The translations under genes were made by a program, and so were the position numbers. The notes below the pieces were generated by a model. That model searched no databases, was not told where the DNA came from, and was given only the letters and a program-made list of their open reading frames with translations. A DNA stretch of 64,000 nt from Wolbachia endosymbiont (group E) of Neria commutata (GTDB taxonomy: Bacteria > Pseudomonadota > Alphaproteobacteria > Rickettsiales > Anaplasmataceae). Shown one piece after another: positions 9,758 to 19,069 of this stretch; position 1 is the stretch's first letter; every line of letters starts with the position of its first letter. The stretch spans positions 558,001 to 622,000 of the forward strand of contig NZ_OZ034692.1 of assembly GCF_964026735.1 (NCBI RefSeq). Reading direction: 5' to 3'.

Positions 9758-10315
9758 ATGTTAAATGAGATAAAAACTAAAACAAAAGATAGAATGTTAA
9801 AAACTATTCAATCTTTCAACGACGATATTAAAGGTGTCCGAACCGGAAGAGCTAGTGCATCATTGCTTGATGGTATAGTTGTAAATATCTATGGAGGGCA
9901 CCAAAAACTCAGCCAACTAGCAGGTGTGTCAGTTACAGACAATAAAACTCTATCAATTAAAGTTTGGGATATAAGTGTTATAGGTGAAGTAAAAAATGCT
10001 ATATTAAATGCTAATCTTAATTTAAATCCTGTGGCTGAGGGCAGCACCATACGTATAACCCTTCCAGACTTAACCCAGGAAACGCGTGAAAAATTAGTGA
10101 AATTATTGCACCAATTTGCTGAAAATGCACGAATCGCCATTAGAAATATACGTAGAGATATCATAGAAGAATTGAAAAACATGGAAAAAAATAAACAAAT
10201 TTCGGAGGATGATTATCATAGCCTTCACGACGAAGTACAAAAAATTACTAATGATAATATAAAAAAGATTGATAGCGAATTATCCACAAAAGAAAAGGAT
10301 ATATTGAGTCACTAA
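9758..10315 (+). CDS. frr: Ribosome recycling factor
   Basis: With EF-G it splits post-termination ribosomes. Its 185 aa matches the family. Seen: VRTGRASASLLDGI near residue 28, a central domain with EGSTIRITLPDLTQETREKL, and the C-terminal helix pair (ARIAIRNIRRDIIEELKN). The stop TAA (10313-10315) directly abuts the uppS ATG, so the two genes have no spacer. Confidence 0.97.
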   Translation: MLNEIKTKTKDRMLKTIQSFNDDIKGVRTGRASASLLDGIVVNIYGGHQKLSQLAGVSVTDNKTLSIKVWDISVIGEVKNAILNANLNLNPVAEGSTIRITLPDLTQETREKLVKLLHQFAENARIAIRNIRRDIIEELKNMEKNKQISEDDYHSLHDEVQKITNDNIKKIDSELSTKEKDILSH

Positions 10316-11020
10316 ATGACAAATGTATTGAACTTTGAGTCTTTACCAAAACATTTAGCAATTATTATGGATGGTAATGGTAGGTGGGCAAATAACCAAG
10401 GAAAAATAAAAGCTGATGGTTATAGAAAAGGCGGTGAGGTTGTATATGATATTGCTGAGTATTGTACAGCCCTTACTATACCTTACTTAACTTTATATGC
10501 GTTTTCCATGGAGAATTGGCTAAGGCCTAAAGATGAAGTTGATAGTCTATTTGATTTATTTTGCTCATTTTTAACTAATGAAGATAAAATAAACTTTGTT
10601 TGCAACTGTAACATTAGGTTGAATTTTATTGGTAACTTAAGTTTATTACCTATTAAAGTACTGGATCGAATGAAAAAAGTAGAAGAAATTACACACAAGA
10701 ATGATGGTTTATTACTCACCGTAGCAATCAGTTATGGGGCGAAGCAAGAAATCATTCATGCTGTTAATAGTATTGCCAAAAGTAATATCGGTCAAATATC
10801 AGAAGATGAATTTAAAAAATTTCTGTATACTAAAGATCTTCCGGAGCTAGATCTTTTAATTCGAACCGGTGGGGAAAAGAGGCTAAGCAACTTTTTGTTG
10901 TTGCAAGCAGCTTATGCCGAATTACACTTTTGTGACACTTTGTGGCCTGATTTTTCTTGTCAAGATTTGAGTGAAGCATTAGAAGAATATAAAAAAAGAA
11001 AGAGGAGATATGGTAGATAA
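10316..11020 (+). CDS. uppS: Undecaprenyl diphosphate synthase
   Basis: cis-Prenyltransferase that makes the C55 lipid carrier for peptidoglycan precursors. The catalytic block AIIMDGNGRWA lies near residues 15-25 (Asp of MDGNG), and LLIRTGGEKRLSNFLLLQAA and the WPDF block occur near the C-terminus. Its 234 aa is normal. It starts directly after frr and overlaps cdsA by 11 nt. With mraY and ispH in this window, it supports a working lipid II pathway. Confidence 0.96.
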   Translation: MTNVLNFESLPKHLAIIMDGNGRWANNQGKIKADGYRKGGEVVYDIAEYCTALTIPYLTLYAFSMENWLRPKDEVDSLFDLFCSFLTNEDKINFVCNCNIRLNFIGNLSLLPIKVLDRMKKVEEITHKNDGLLLTVAISYGAKQEIIHAVNSIAKSNIGQISEDEFKKFLYTKDLPELDLLIRTGGEKRLSNFLLLQAAYAELHFCDTLWPDFSCQDLSEALEEYKKRKRRYGR

Positions 11021-11636
11021 TAATTTCATAATCAGGATGCTGTCTGCAATAGTGATATTGTTTATATTTTCTTTTGCTACATACTTTAGCGATTTATCAT
11101 TTTACCTATTAATTTTTTCAATAGCAGTTTTATCTTCTTTTGAGTGGTATAATTTAACAGGAGGGAATAAAATTCTATACATTTTTGCATTATTACTAAT
11201 TGCATTACCAAATGCTTCGTTAATACATTTGTATAATCTACCGCAGGGAAAATACGCGTTAGTATGGCTCATCTTAACCATCTGGGGAGTCGATGTTACT
11301 TCCTATTTATTTGGTAAGAATTTTGGTGGGGCAAAAATTTGTCCAATAATTAGCCCTGGTAAAACTTGGTCAGGACTTCTTGGCGCAATATTAGCTGGAA
11401 TGGTGTGTACAATTTTTGGATCGGTATTTTTTGGCCTGTTTTCAATTCTTTACTCTCCAATCATTGGTCTTGCAATTGCTATTTTAGCACAACTTGGCGA
11501 TTTCACTGAATCATTTATCAAACGAGCTTATGGTGTTAAAGATAGTGGAAGTATTATACCTGGCCACGGGGGAGTGCTCGATCGCATGGATAGCTTCATT
11601 TTTACCGCCCCTCTTATCGCTATTTATATAAGTTAA
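11010..11636 (+). CDS. cdsA: Phosphatidate cytidylyltransferase (short form)
   Basis: This integral membrane enzyme makes CDP-diacylglycerol from phosphatidic acid and CTP, the substrate of PssA encoded at 0.5 kb. The signature is seen as LGDFTESFIKRAYGVKDSG followed by IIPGHGGVLDRMDS at about residues 163-197. At 208 aa it is shorter than the roughly 270-280 aa of many bacterial CdsA, with the loss at the N-terminal membrane region; Rickettsiales commonly have short forms. It overlaps uppS by 11 nt and ends the operon. Confidence 0.94.
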   Translation: MVDNNFIIRMLSAIVILFIFSFATYFSDLSFYLLIFSIAVLSSFEWYNLTGGNKILYIFALLLIALPNASLIHLYNLPQGKYALVWLILTIWGVDVTSYLFGKNFGGAKICPIISPGKTWSGLLGAILAGMVCTIFGSVFFGLFSILYSPIIGLAIAILAQLGDFTESFIKRAYGVKDSGSIIPGHGGVLDRMDSFIFTAPLIAIYIS

Positions 11637-11720
11637 AATCTGACACTATAGCAAACCAATCACATTTTCGACTACCACCTTTCTGCTTGCAACTTCTTGA
11701 TTTTCTTATCTTTTTTCTAT

Positions 11721-11869
11721 AGACCTGCTGCAAAAGGAAAAAGAGGAGATTTTTGAAGGTTAAAAAAATGACCAGATTTATGTACTTTGCTTCTGTAAGT
11801 GGCTTTAAAATAAGATTTTTTTTCAAAATAAATTACTATAAAAATAGCAATCCCTTTTGCAGCAGGTCT
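11721..11869. repeat. MITE-like element with 17-bp perfect terminal inverted repeats
   Basis: AGACCTGCTGCAAAAGG at 11721-11737 is repeated in exact inverse at 11853-11869, bounding a 149-bp AT-rich stretch with no transposase. It sits in the convergent gap between cdsA and rnc. Its size and structure suggest a miniature IS derivative mobilised in trans by an IS with the same ends. No partner copy is seen in this window. Confidence 0.7.
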
Positions 11870-11891
11870 TGTTTACTGCCAGATACTGGCT

Positions 11892-12593
11892 TTATGATTC
11901 CAAATTATTTTCTTCGATTTTTTCTAGCATCAATTCAGCAGCTTTTTGCTCAGCAACTTTTTTACTAGAAGCGCATGCAAAAACTTCACCATAATTTTCT
12001 ATGCAAACTGATATAGTAAATTCAGGGATGTGTGCTGGTCCAGTTTGTTTTACAAGCTTATACTCTGGTAGAGGCAATTTGCTTTTTTGAGTCCACTCTT
12101 GCAATGAGGTTTTAGGATCCTGAGGAGGATTGAGTGTGTTTTTAGCTAACTTTTCCCAGTATTGAGTGATAAATCTTGCAACATTTTCAAATCCACCATC
12201 AATATAAATTGCACCAATCAGTGCTTCGAGCGCATTTTCTAAATTTTTTAAGTTACACTTTCCTCCATTACAGCGTTCACTATTATTCATGATGATAAAA
12301 TCACTTAGCCCTATCTCTTTAGCAACGTTAGCAATGGTGCTTCCACAAACTAAATCTGTTTTTCTTCTTGCCAACGCTCCTTCTTGTTCTTCCGAAAATA
12401 ATTTAAACAGCATAGCAGATACAACCATGTTCAAAACGCTATCACCCAAAAATTCTAATCTTTCATAGCTTATAATTTGGTTTTGACTATTTTTTCTATT
12501 GACGCTTGGGTGAGTTAATGCTTCTTCCAGTATATCCTCATTTGTAAATTTATAGTCAGTGATTTTGGATATAGCGTCATTCAGATTTTTCAT
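11892..12593 (-). CDS. rnc: Ribonuclease III
   Basis: Double-strand-specific endoribonuclease for rRNA maturation and mRNA turnover. The catalytic signature ERLEFLGDSVLNM lies at about residues 43-55, the second acidic site (LENALEALIGAIYIDGG) at about 108-124, and a C-terminal dsRNA-binding domain (TSLQEWTQ ... SKKVAEQKAAELML) at about 155-225. Its 233 aa is standard. It is a single gene convergent with cdsA. Confidence 0.96.
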   Translation of the reverse strand: MKNLNDAISKITDYKFTNEDILEEALTHPSVNRKNSQNQIISYERLEFLGDSVLNMVVSAMLFKLFSEEQEGALARRKTDLVCGSTIANVAKEIGLSDFIIMNNSERCNGGKCNLKNLENALEALIGAIYIDGGFENVARFITQYWEKLAKNTLNPPQDPKTSLQEWTQKSKLPLPEYKLVKQTGPAHIPEFTISVCIENYGEVFACASSKKVAEQKAAELMLEKIEENNLES

Positions 12594-12712
12594 ATTTGTT
12601 GTTTAAAAGAAAAGTATTTCTTACCATACACACTTTTATGCCAAATAGCAGATATTTATGTGCTATAACATTTGTGAGTAACAGGGTATAATAATAAATT
12701 TTAAAGAGATAG

Positions 12713-13693
12713 GTGACTTTAACCACAAAAATATTTTTTACCTCATTTTTTTTTGGATTGATTCTTTTTCCTTATTTTATAAAGCTTCTAAAAAAAATCA
12801 GTAAAGATGGGCAACCAATTAGACCATACGGGCCAGAAAATCATTTGATTACAAAAAAAGATATTCCGACCATGGGTGGGATAGTAATATTGATTTCCTC
12901 TTTATTCCCGATTTTACTTTGGGTTAAGTTAACACCTGAAATTCTGCTCTTGATATTTGTAACTCTCTGTTTTGCTCTGCTTGGATTTATCGATGATTAT
13001 TTAAAATTAAAGGCAAATCATCATCGAGGTTTAAGTGGAAAAGCTAAAATACTTATTCAATTTATTGTCGCTCTGATTGGTATGTCTATACTTAAGGTAT
13101 ACTCCGCCGAAGGCTTTACAAAAACGTACCTATTTAAAGAGATGATAATCGACCTTGGCTATCTATATGTTCCATTTACCGCATTTGTAATTGTAGGCTC
13201 TTCCAATGCCGTAAATCTTGCTGATGGTTTGGATGGCCTTGCTGCAACTCAAGTAATAACTTCCTTTGCTGCTTTGGGGCTAATTGCATACATAACTCAA
13301 GCAGACATAAACATTATTTTATTCTGCATTGCATTTATAGGAGCAATTTTAAGTTTCTTGTGGTTTAACACACATCCAGCAAAAATATTTATGGGTGACG
13401 TTGGTAGTCTTTCGATAGGTGCAGCACTGGGATTAACTAGCATTCTCATTAAAAGAGAAGTGCTTTTTGCTATTATTGGAATGATCTTTGTGATAGAAAC
13501 TTTTTCTGTAATCATTCAAGTATCATATTTTAAATATACAAAATTTAGATATGGGCAGGGGGAAAGAATTTTCCTTATGTCACCAATACATCATCACTTT
13601 GAAAAGAAAGGGTGGCCTGAAAACACAATAGTTATGAAATTTTGGATAATTTCTATTATCTTTTCAGTTTTTACAGTAACTTGCTTATTATAA
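12713..13693 (+). CDS. mraY: Phospho-N-acetylmuramoyl-pentapeptide-transferase
   Basis: It transfers phospho-MurNAc-pentapeptide to undecaprenyl phosphate, making lipid I in the inner membrane. The polytopic protein of 326 aa contains the conserved GFIDDYLK (about residue 83), SSNAVNLADGLDGLA (about 163-177), IFMGDVGSLSIG (about 226) and the His-rich SPIHHHFEKKGW block near 292. It starts with GTG 12713 after AAAGAGATAG. rnhB begins 7 nt after the stop. Confidence 0.96.
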   Translation: MTLTTKIFFTSFFFGLILFPYFIKLLKKISKDGQPIRPYGPENHLITKKDIPTMGGIVILISSLFPILLWVKLTPEILLLIFVTLCFALLGFIDDYLKLKANHHRGLSGKAKILIQFIVALIGMSILKVYSAEGFTKTYLFKEMIIDLGYLYVPFTAFVIVGSSNAVNLADGLDGLAATQVITSFAALGLIAYITQADINIILFCIAFIGAILSFLWFNTHPAKIFMGDVGSLSIGAALGLTSILIKREVLFAIIGMIFVIETFSVIIQVSYFKYTKFRYGQGERIFLMSPIHHHFEKKGWPENTIVMKFWIISIIFSVFTVTCLL

Positions 13694-13699
13694 AAACTT

Positions 13700-14308
13700 A
13701 TGACATACCCAGATTTTACATTAGAAAATAGATTATCCGGAATTATAGCAGGAGTGGATGAAGTTGGTAGAGGTCCGCTAGCTGGTCCAGTAATGTCTGC
13801 AGCTGTGGTGTTTACAGATAGAAGTATAATTATCGATGGAATTAACGACTCGAAAAAATTGACTCCTAAATTTAGAGAAATTCTATATGAAAAAATAATA
13901 TCTGTTGCAAAATTTTGTGTAGGAATAGCAAGTGTGGAGGAAATAAATGCGTATAATATCTTAAAAGCAATGAAACTTTCAATGGAACGTGCGTTGATAA
14001 ATCTGAATCTAGAGCTTGATTATGTTTTGGTGGATGGCAATCAACCACCTGAAGTAAAATGGCAGGTACAGTCCATAGTAAACGGCGATAATTTGAGTAC
14101 ATCAATTGCAGCAGCTTCAATAATTGCAAAAGTAACCAGAGATCGATTTATGCAAGAGCTACATGATAAACACCCTGAATATAATTGGCATAAAAATAAG
14201 GGGTATGGAACAAAAGAACACATTAATGCCATTAATCTTTATGGTATCACAGAACATCATAGGAAAAATTTTGCACCTGTTTCCCTTTTTTGCCGTCGAA
14301 TTGCGTGA
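13700..14308 (+). CDS. rnhB: Ribonuclease HII
   Basis: Cytoplasmic endonuclease that removes ribonucleotides from DNA and the RNA of RNA-DNA hybrids. The catalytic motif AGVDEVGRGPLAGPV (first Asp-Glu pair) lies at about residues 17-31, a further Asp in YVLVDGNQ near 113, and SIIAKVTRDRFM near 137. Its 202 aa is typical. It lies 7 nt after mraY and probably shares its transcript. Confidence 0.96.
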   Translation: MTYPDFTLENRLSGIIAGVDEVGRGPLAGPVMSAAVVFTDRSIIIDGINDSKKLTPKFREILYEKIISVAKFCVGIASVEEINAYNILKAMKLSMERALINLNLELDYVLVDGNQPPEVKWQVQSIVNGDNLSTSIAAASIIAKVTRDRFMQELHDKHPEYNWHKNKGYGTKEHINAINLYGITEHHRKNFAPVSLFCRRIA

Positions 14309-14434
14309 CCTTTACAATCCCAGTAATCACCGCCCTTTAAATGATTATGCAAGAGGTTTAAAGCAAAATAAATATTTATAAAACTTTGTTTTTCTAACTA
14401 AAGTGTTTATAATCCCAGGTTTGAGGTAAAGTTA

Positions 14435-15652
14435 ATGCTACAGAGAAATTTTTTAATATGGTTGTTGGCATCCCTGTTCTATGCTTATCAATACATATTG
14501 CGCGTAATTCCAAACATAATCGCACCTGAATTAATCACAAAATTTAATATAAGCATTGCAGATGTGGGTCAATTTGGTGGTATATACTATATAGGTTATA
14601 CGCTTGCTCATATTCCTATTGGTATTCTTCTTGATAGATTTGGACCAAAATTTGTTTTGCCTGCATGTATTGTTTTAACATTTACTGGAACATTACCTCT
14701 CATATGCTTTGATGAGTGGAGTTATTCAATAATTGGTAGAATAATTGTGGGAATTGGATCATCTGCTTCAGCAATTGGACTTTTTAAAGTTGCAAGCATG
14801 TATTTTTCACAAGAAAAATCAGCAAGAATGGCAAGCTTATCCATAATAATAGGGTTATTAGGAGGTATATGTGGAGGATTACCGCTTGACTTCTTGCTAA
14901 ATAAATTTGGCTGGAGCTGTGTTTTCTATATATTTTCGGCATTCGGTTGTTTACTTGCTCTGTTACTATTTTTTGTAACACCGAGCATCAATACTCAACA
15001 AGAAAAAGTCAGCATTAAAGACTTAAAAACAGTGTTTTTCAACAAGCATATCATTCTAATTAGCTTTTTTGGTGGGCTTATGGTTGGTACAATGGAAGGT
15101 TTTGCAGATGGTTGGGCAAAGGCATTCTTTTTTGAAGTATATGAAATAAGTGAAGACTTGGCATCTTCTCTCACTTCCGTAATATTGATAGGAATGTTAA
15201 CAGGATCATTCTCTTTGGCTTATTTATTGGAAAAGTATAAAAACAAACATTATGAGGCAATTATTGCGTGTTCATTTGCAATGATCGCTGGTTTTCTATT
15301 ACTTTTTACTCAGATTGGTGGCTTATACATTGCACTACCTGCACTTTTCATTATTGGGTTTGCATCTGGATATCAAGTGGTGACAATTTACAAAGCACTA
15401 AGTTATGTAAATAATAACTTGGTGGGCCTGGCCACAGCTGTATCAAATATGATCATCATGGTTTTTGGTTATTTTTTTCACACTGGAATTGCAAAAATAA
15501 TAGATTTATATTGGGATAGAACGGTTATACAGGAAAATCCTGTTTACAGTGCCGAATTGCTAATAAAAGCAACATCCATTATCCCTGCATGTTTACTCAT
15601 AGCTATTTTTGGGTTTATGTGGTTAAAAAAGCAGGATAAGCAACTAACGTAA
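14435..15652 (+). CDS. Major facilitator superfamily transporter
   Basis: 405 aa with about 12 hydrophobic segments. The loop between TM2 and TM3 carries the MFS signature (GILLDRFGPKF, near residue 69), with PIG just before it. The substrate cannot be read from sequence; related Rickettsiales proteins are annotated loosely as proline/betaine or metabolite transporters. It stands alone downstream of rnhB and is followed by a strong hairpin at 15661. Confidence 0.88.
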   Translation: MLQRNFLIWLLASLFYAYQYILRVIPNIIAPELITKFNISIADVGQFGGIYYIGYTLAHIPIGILLDRFGPKFVLPACIVLTFTGTLPLICFDEWSYSIIGRIIVGIGSSASAIGLFKVASMYFSQEKSARMASLSIIIGLLGGICGGLPLDFLLNKFGWSCVFYIFSAFGCLLALLLFFVTPSINTQQEKVSIKDLKTVFFNKHIILISFFGGLMVGTMEGFADGWAKAFFFEVYEISEDLASSLTSVILIGMLTGSFSLAYLLEKYKNKHYEAIIACSFAMIAGFLLLFTQIGGLYIALPALFIIGFASGYQVVTIYKALSYVNNNLVGLATAVSNMIIMVFGYFFHTGIAKIIDLYWDRTVIQENPVYSAELLIKATSIIPACLLIAIFGFMWLKKQDKQLT

Positions 15653-15660
15653 TCCATAAC

Positions 15661-15688
15661 ACTGGAATCCATATTGATGGATTCCAGT
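15661..15688 (+). terminator. Perfect 12-bp hairpin after the MFS gene
   Basis: ACTGGAATCCAT (15661-15672) pairs perfectly with ATGGATTCCAGT (15677-15688) around a 4-nt loop, 9 nt after the MFS stop codon. It may terminate transcription in both directions between the convergent MFS and ankyrin genes, although there is no long U-run. The stem words also resemble the palindromic elements found in purK and gap. Confidence 0.5.
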
Positions 15689-15713
15689 TTGAATGGCATG
15701 AAAGAAACTTATA

Positions 15714-16747
15714 CTACATGATTAAACACTGTTTTCCTCTTTGTTGTCTAGCTTTAACATTTGCTGTACTGAGGTTGCTACTAGGATCTGGCTCAGCATT
15801 ATTAATACCAAGCTTCGGTTCTACAGATACCTTTAATTTTTGTGCTGCCTTACCTTCAGTTTTAGCAATAGCACTTTGTAGGTATTCAAAGTAATATTCA
15901 TTAGCTGCATCACTGGCCCATTCAAATGGGTTTGTTCCACTCTTATCTGGTAAATAAACGCACTCAAGGGCTGCTTCCACAAGTGCATTTATTAAATCTC
16001 GGTGTGACCCTTAAGAAACCTTCCACTAGCGCTTGATATCGCTGCGTACAACGGTGTCTTGCCATAGCGATCTTGTATATTGGGTTTTGCGCCTTTTTGG
16101 AGTAGAAGCTTTACTGCTCCTGTTCTGCGTTCTTCTGCGGCTTCATGCAAAGGAGTACTATTATCTTTATCGAGAGCATCAATTGTTGCACCTCTATCTA
16201 AAAGAGCTTTTATCACCTCTACCTGTCCATTTTGTGCAGCATGATGCAAAGGAGTCCTACCTTTCTTGTCTAGCTCATTCGCATTTATACCTTTATCCAA
16301 TAAAAATGTTACTCTCTCAGCATTTACATCTGCTCTAGCTGCAGCGTGTAACAAAGTTATACTTCCGTGGTCATAGATGTGTTTTACTCTAATGTTGAGA
16401 TCTGCCCCTCTACTTAAAAGTAGCTCCGTTACTTCCTTCCAATCTCCAGTTGGATGAGACTTTCCTAATTGCAAAGCGTCATGAAGAGGTGTATATCCAT
16501 CATGGTACACTTTATTAACGTCTGAACCTCCATTTAAAAGTATCTCCATTACCCTCCTACAATTTGTGGGAGTGTCAGATCTTCCCAAGCTCAAAGGATA
16601 ATAAAGAGCAGTATATCCATCAGGGTTTACTGCATTAGCACTTGCTCCGTCCTTTATTGATTTTTCTACTTCTTCTTCATCTATTCTCCAAGGATCTTTA
16701 CTAAGAGCCCAGATAAGCTGTTCATCAAGTTCTGTTTGTGTCAACAT
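15714..16747 (-). pseudogene. Ankyrin-repeat protein with a single frameshift
   Basis: The first frame (16747-15992, 251 aa) holds about six ankyrin repeats (NPDGYTALYYPLSLG, HDGYTPLHDALQLG, KKGRTPLHHAAQNG, KDNSTPLHEAAEE, RYGKTPLYAAISS). It stops after GRFLKGHTEI. Shifting one base in the GGG run near 16010 gives KGSHRDLINALVEAALE and continues into the frame ending at 15714 (CVYLPDKSGTNPFEWASDAA), an Ala/Lys-rich tail. A shortened but otherwise intact protein may still be made. Ankyrin proteins of Wolbachia are candidate host-interaction proteins. The start ATG 16747 has GGAGTG upstream. Confidence 0.8.
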
Positions 16748-16979
16748 AGTTCACTCCAAATTATTAATATATTAACTTAATGATTTATTATAAATATTAA
16801 ATATTTATTAACTATATTATACTATTTATTGTAAATAGTCAATAATAAACTCCCCGGAGTTGTATGTGTTGATAGATTAATTTACCATAAATTTTAATAA
16901 TGACACTTGACGATGTTTCTAAAAATGGCATTGCCTAAAAACAGTTGAATAAAATAAATTGCCATGATTAAAATAGTAC

Positions 16980-17609
16980 GTGAAGAATATAATGTTAATT
17001 GGTGGTGGAGTTGGAAATGCAGTACTGTTTTCGATAGGTAAGGCATGCCTTGAAAATAACAGTAAGGTTTTGTATTTTGCTGGCTATAAAAAATTAAATG
17101 ATGCATTTAAACGAACACTGATAGAGAATGCATCAAGTGTGGTAGTTTGGGCATGTGAAGAAGGATTATTAGAAACAAACAGAGATCAAGATAAATCCTT
17201 TCACGGCAATATAGTGGGTGCAATAATCTCTTATCAAAAAGGAGAATTAGGTGTGCCCACAATTAATTTAAACGCTATAGATAAAATTATTACTATTGGT
17301 TCCGGCAGAATGATGAAAGCTGTAAATGAAGCGAGAAAATCAACCTTAAAACCATATCTAAAACCAAGCCACGTGGCAATATCATCAATTAATTCTCCGA
17401 TGCAATGTATGATGAAAGAGATTTGTGCTCAGTGTGTGCAACGACATATAGATCAAAAAACAGGAGAAGAATGTTTTGTTTATAGCTGCAGCAATCAAGA
17501 TCAGGATATGGAAACTGTTGATTTTGATTTTCTCAATGAGCGTTTAGGACAGAATAGCTTACAGGAAAAACTCACTGCAAAGTGGATAGATCATGCTCGA
17601 AGATATTAA
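16980..17609 (+). pseudogene. C-terminal part of a ferredoxin-NADP-reductase-like / GltD-fused oxidoreductase
   Basis: 209 aa beginning GTG-AAG-AAT-ATA in the middle of an NAD-binding domain (MLIGGGVGNAVLFSIGKACL). It ends in a Cys cluster, CMMKEICAQCVQ with later cysteines in ECFVYSC, like the iron-sulfur region of PyrK-type electron-transfer subunits. In Wolbachia such a domain normally forms the C-terminus of a long glutamate-synthase-small-chain-like protein (from memory). The FAD domain expected upstream is absent and a TAG lies two codons before the GTG, so this is probably a 5'-truncated remnant. It overlaps fthC by 17 nt. Confidence 0.6.
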
Positions 17610-18111
17610 ACAACAAAAAAAGGAAATAAGAGAACAATACAGAGCTATAAGAAAAAACATTGATGAGAGTTATTCTAATTACGCAGCAAAAGCCATTACC
17701 AATCTCTTTCATCATAATTTAAATTGTGTTAATGGCAAAACAATAGCAGCTTACATCCCGATCGATGGAGAAATAAATGTTATACCTTTGATGTATAGCT
17801 TACTCGATTTAGAATGTAAAATAGCAATCCCAAATAAAGAGAAGCTACTAAAATTTGAGGAATGGAATAAAGCAGGTGGGAATATAATTCCTGACATAAT
17901 TATTACTCCTATTATCGCTTTTGATGATCATTTTAATAGGCTAGGGTTTGGTGGTGGTTGGTATGATAAAACAATGAAAAAACTTAGACCTCTTGGAAAA
18001 ATATTTATAGGTATTGCATATGAAAAGCAATATTATAAAAATTTACCTACAGAAGTACATGATCAAAAACTGGATGTGATGATTACTGAAACGTGTGTTA
18101 GATATAGATAA
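17593..18111 (+). CDS. 5-formyltetrahydrofolate cyclo-ligase
   Basis: ATP-dependent conversion of 5-formyl-THF to 5,10-methenyl-THF. The 172-aa protein has the family pattern: N-terminal basic helix (KKEIREQYRAIRK), the AAYIPIDGEINV strand, and FGGGWYDK near residue 118. The ATG 17593 lies within the end of the preceding oxidoreductase frame, which suggests former co-translation. It converges on ispH with 8 nt between the stops. Confidence 0.9.
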   Translation: MLEDIKQQKKEIREQYRAIRKNIDESYSNYAAKAITNLFHHNLNCVNGKTIAAYIPIDGEINVIPLMYSLLDLECKIAIPNKEKLLKFEEWNKAGGNIIPDIIITPIIAFDDHFNRLGFGGGWYDKTMKKLRPLGKIFIGIAYEKQYYKNLPTEVHDQKLDVMITETCVRYR

Positions 18112-18119
18112 GTTATCTT

Positions 18120-19049
18120 TTAAATCAATTCTGGTATTTTAAACTGAACGTTTTCAGTAATGCCACCTGGCATAATCGAGACTTTAACGTCCATGTTTGT
18201 TTTCAAATAATTTATTAGTTCATCCACTAATACACCGGGGGCAGAGGCACCTACAGTAATTCCTATTTTTTCTACTCCTTGTAACCAGCTTTCATCTATA
18301 CAACTGTAGTTATCAATCAAGTATGCTCTTTTGCCTTTAGCAATACATAGATCCAATAATCGGTTTGAATTCGAACTATTTTTACTTCCTATGATTAACA
18401 CCATATCTACAATTTCAGCTAGTTTTTTTACAGCATTTTGCCTGTTTTGTGTTGCATAGCATATATCCTTTAAATCAGGACCTGTAATGCTTGGAAATCT
18501 TGACTTCAGGGCAGCAATAATTTCGCGAGTATCATCTATACTTAACGTAGTTTGCGTAACGTAGGATAAATTGCTTGAGTCCTTAACTTGCAAATCATAT
18601 ACGTCCTGTACGGTTTGCACTAAGGCTATGGGGTTATTCACCCTTCCTCTGATTCCTTTAACTTCTGGATGATTTTCGTGCCCAATTAGGATTAGCTCTT
18701 TGCCACTTTTCTCATACCTTTGCGCTTCCTTGTGTACCTTGCTAACCAAAGGACACGTTGCATCGATAACTTGAATATCCTTTTTTTTAGCTTCGTCTTC
18801 TATACTCTTGGATACTCCATGTGCACTAAATATCAGTATTCCCCCATTATCCTTGATTTCATCAATACTGTTTACAAAAACCACTCCTTGTCTCTTGAAA
18901 TCCTCTACTATATACTTATTGTGAACAATTTCGTGTAGCACATACACTTGGCACTTGTTTCGGTATTTTTCTAAAGTAATAGCTAATATGTCTACAGCTC
19001 TTTTTACTCCAGCACAAAAGCCTCGTGGTTCAGCTAAGATAATTTCCAT
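18120..19049 (-). CDS. ispH: 4-hydroxy-3-methylbut-2-enyl diphosphate reductase
   Basis: Last enzyme of the MEP isoprenoid pathway, making IPP and DMAPP with a [4Fe-4S] cluster. The three cluster cysteines are visible: [11 protein letters not shown] near residue 12, [11 protein letters not shown] near 96 and ICYATQNRQ near 197. Catalytic Glu in TQTTLS..DT context and SKNSSNS near 222 are present. Its 309 aa is full length. It is divergent from the PBP gene with only 20 nt between starts, so their promoters must overlap the coding ends. Confidence 0.96.
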   Translation of the reverse strand: MEIILAEPRGFCAGVKRAVDILAITLEKYRNKCQVYVLHEIVHNKYIVEDFKRQGVVFVNSIDEIKDNGGILIFSAHGVSKSIEDEAKKKDIQVIDATCPLVSKVHKEAQRYEKSGKELILIGHENHPEVKGIRGRVNNPIALVQTVQDVYDLQVKDSSNLSYVTQTTLSIDDTREIIAALKSRFPSITGPDLKDICYATQNRQNAVKKLAEIVDMVLIIGSKNSSNSNRLLDLCIAKGKRAYLIDNYSCIDESWLQGVEKIGITVGASAPGVLVDELINYLKTNMDVKVSIMPGGITENVQFKIPELI

Positions 19050-19069
19050 CTTTTTTAAATCAAATAAAT

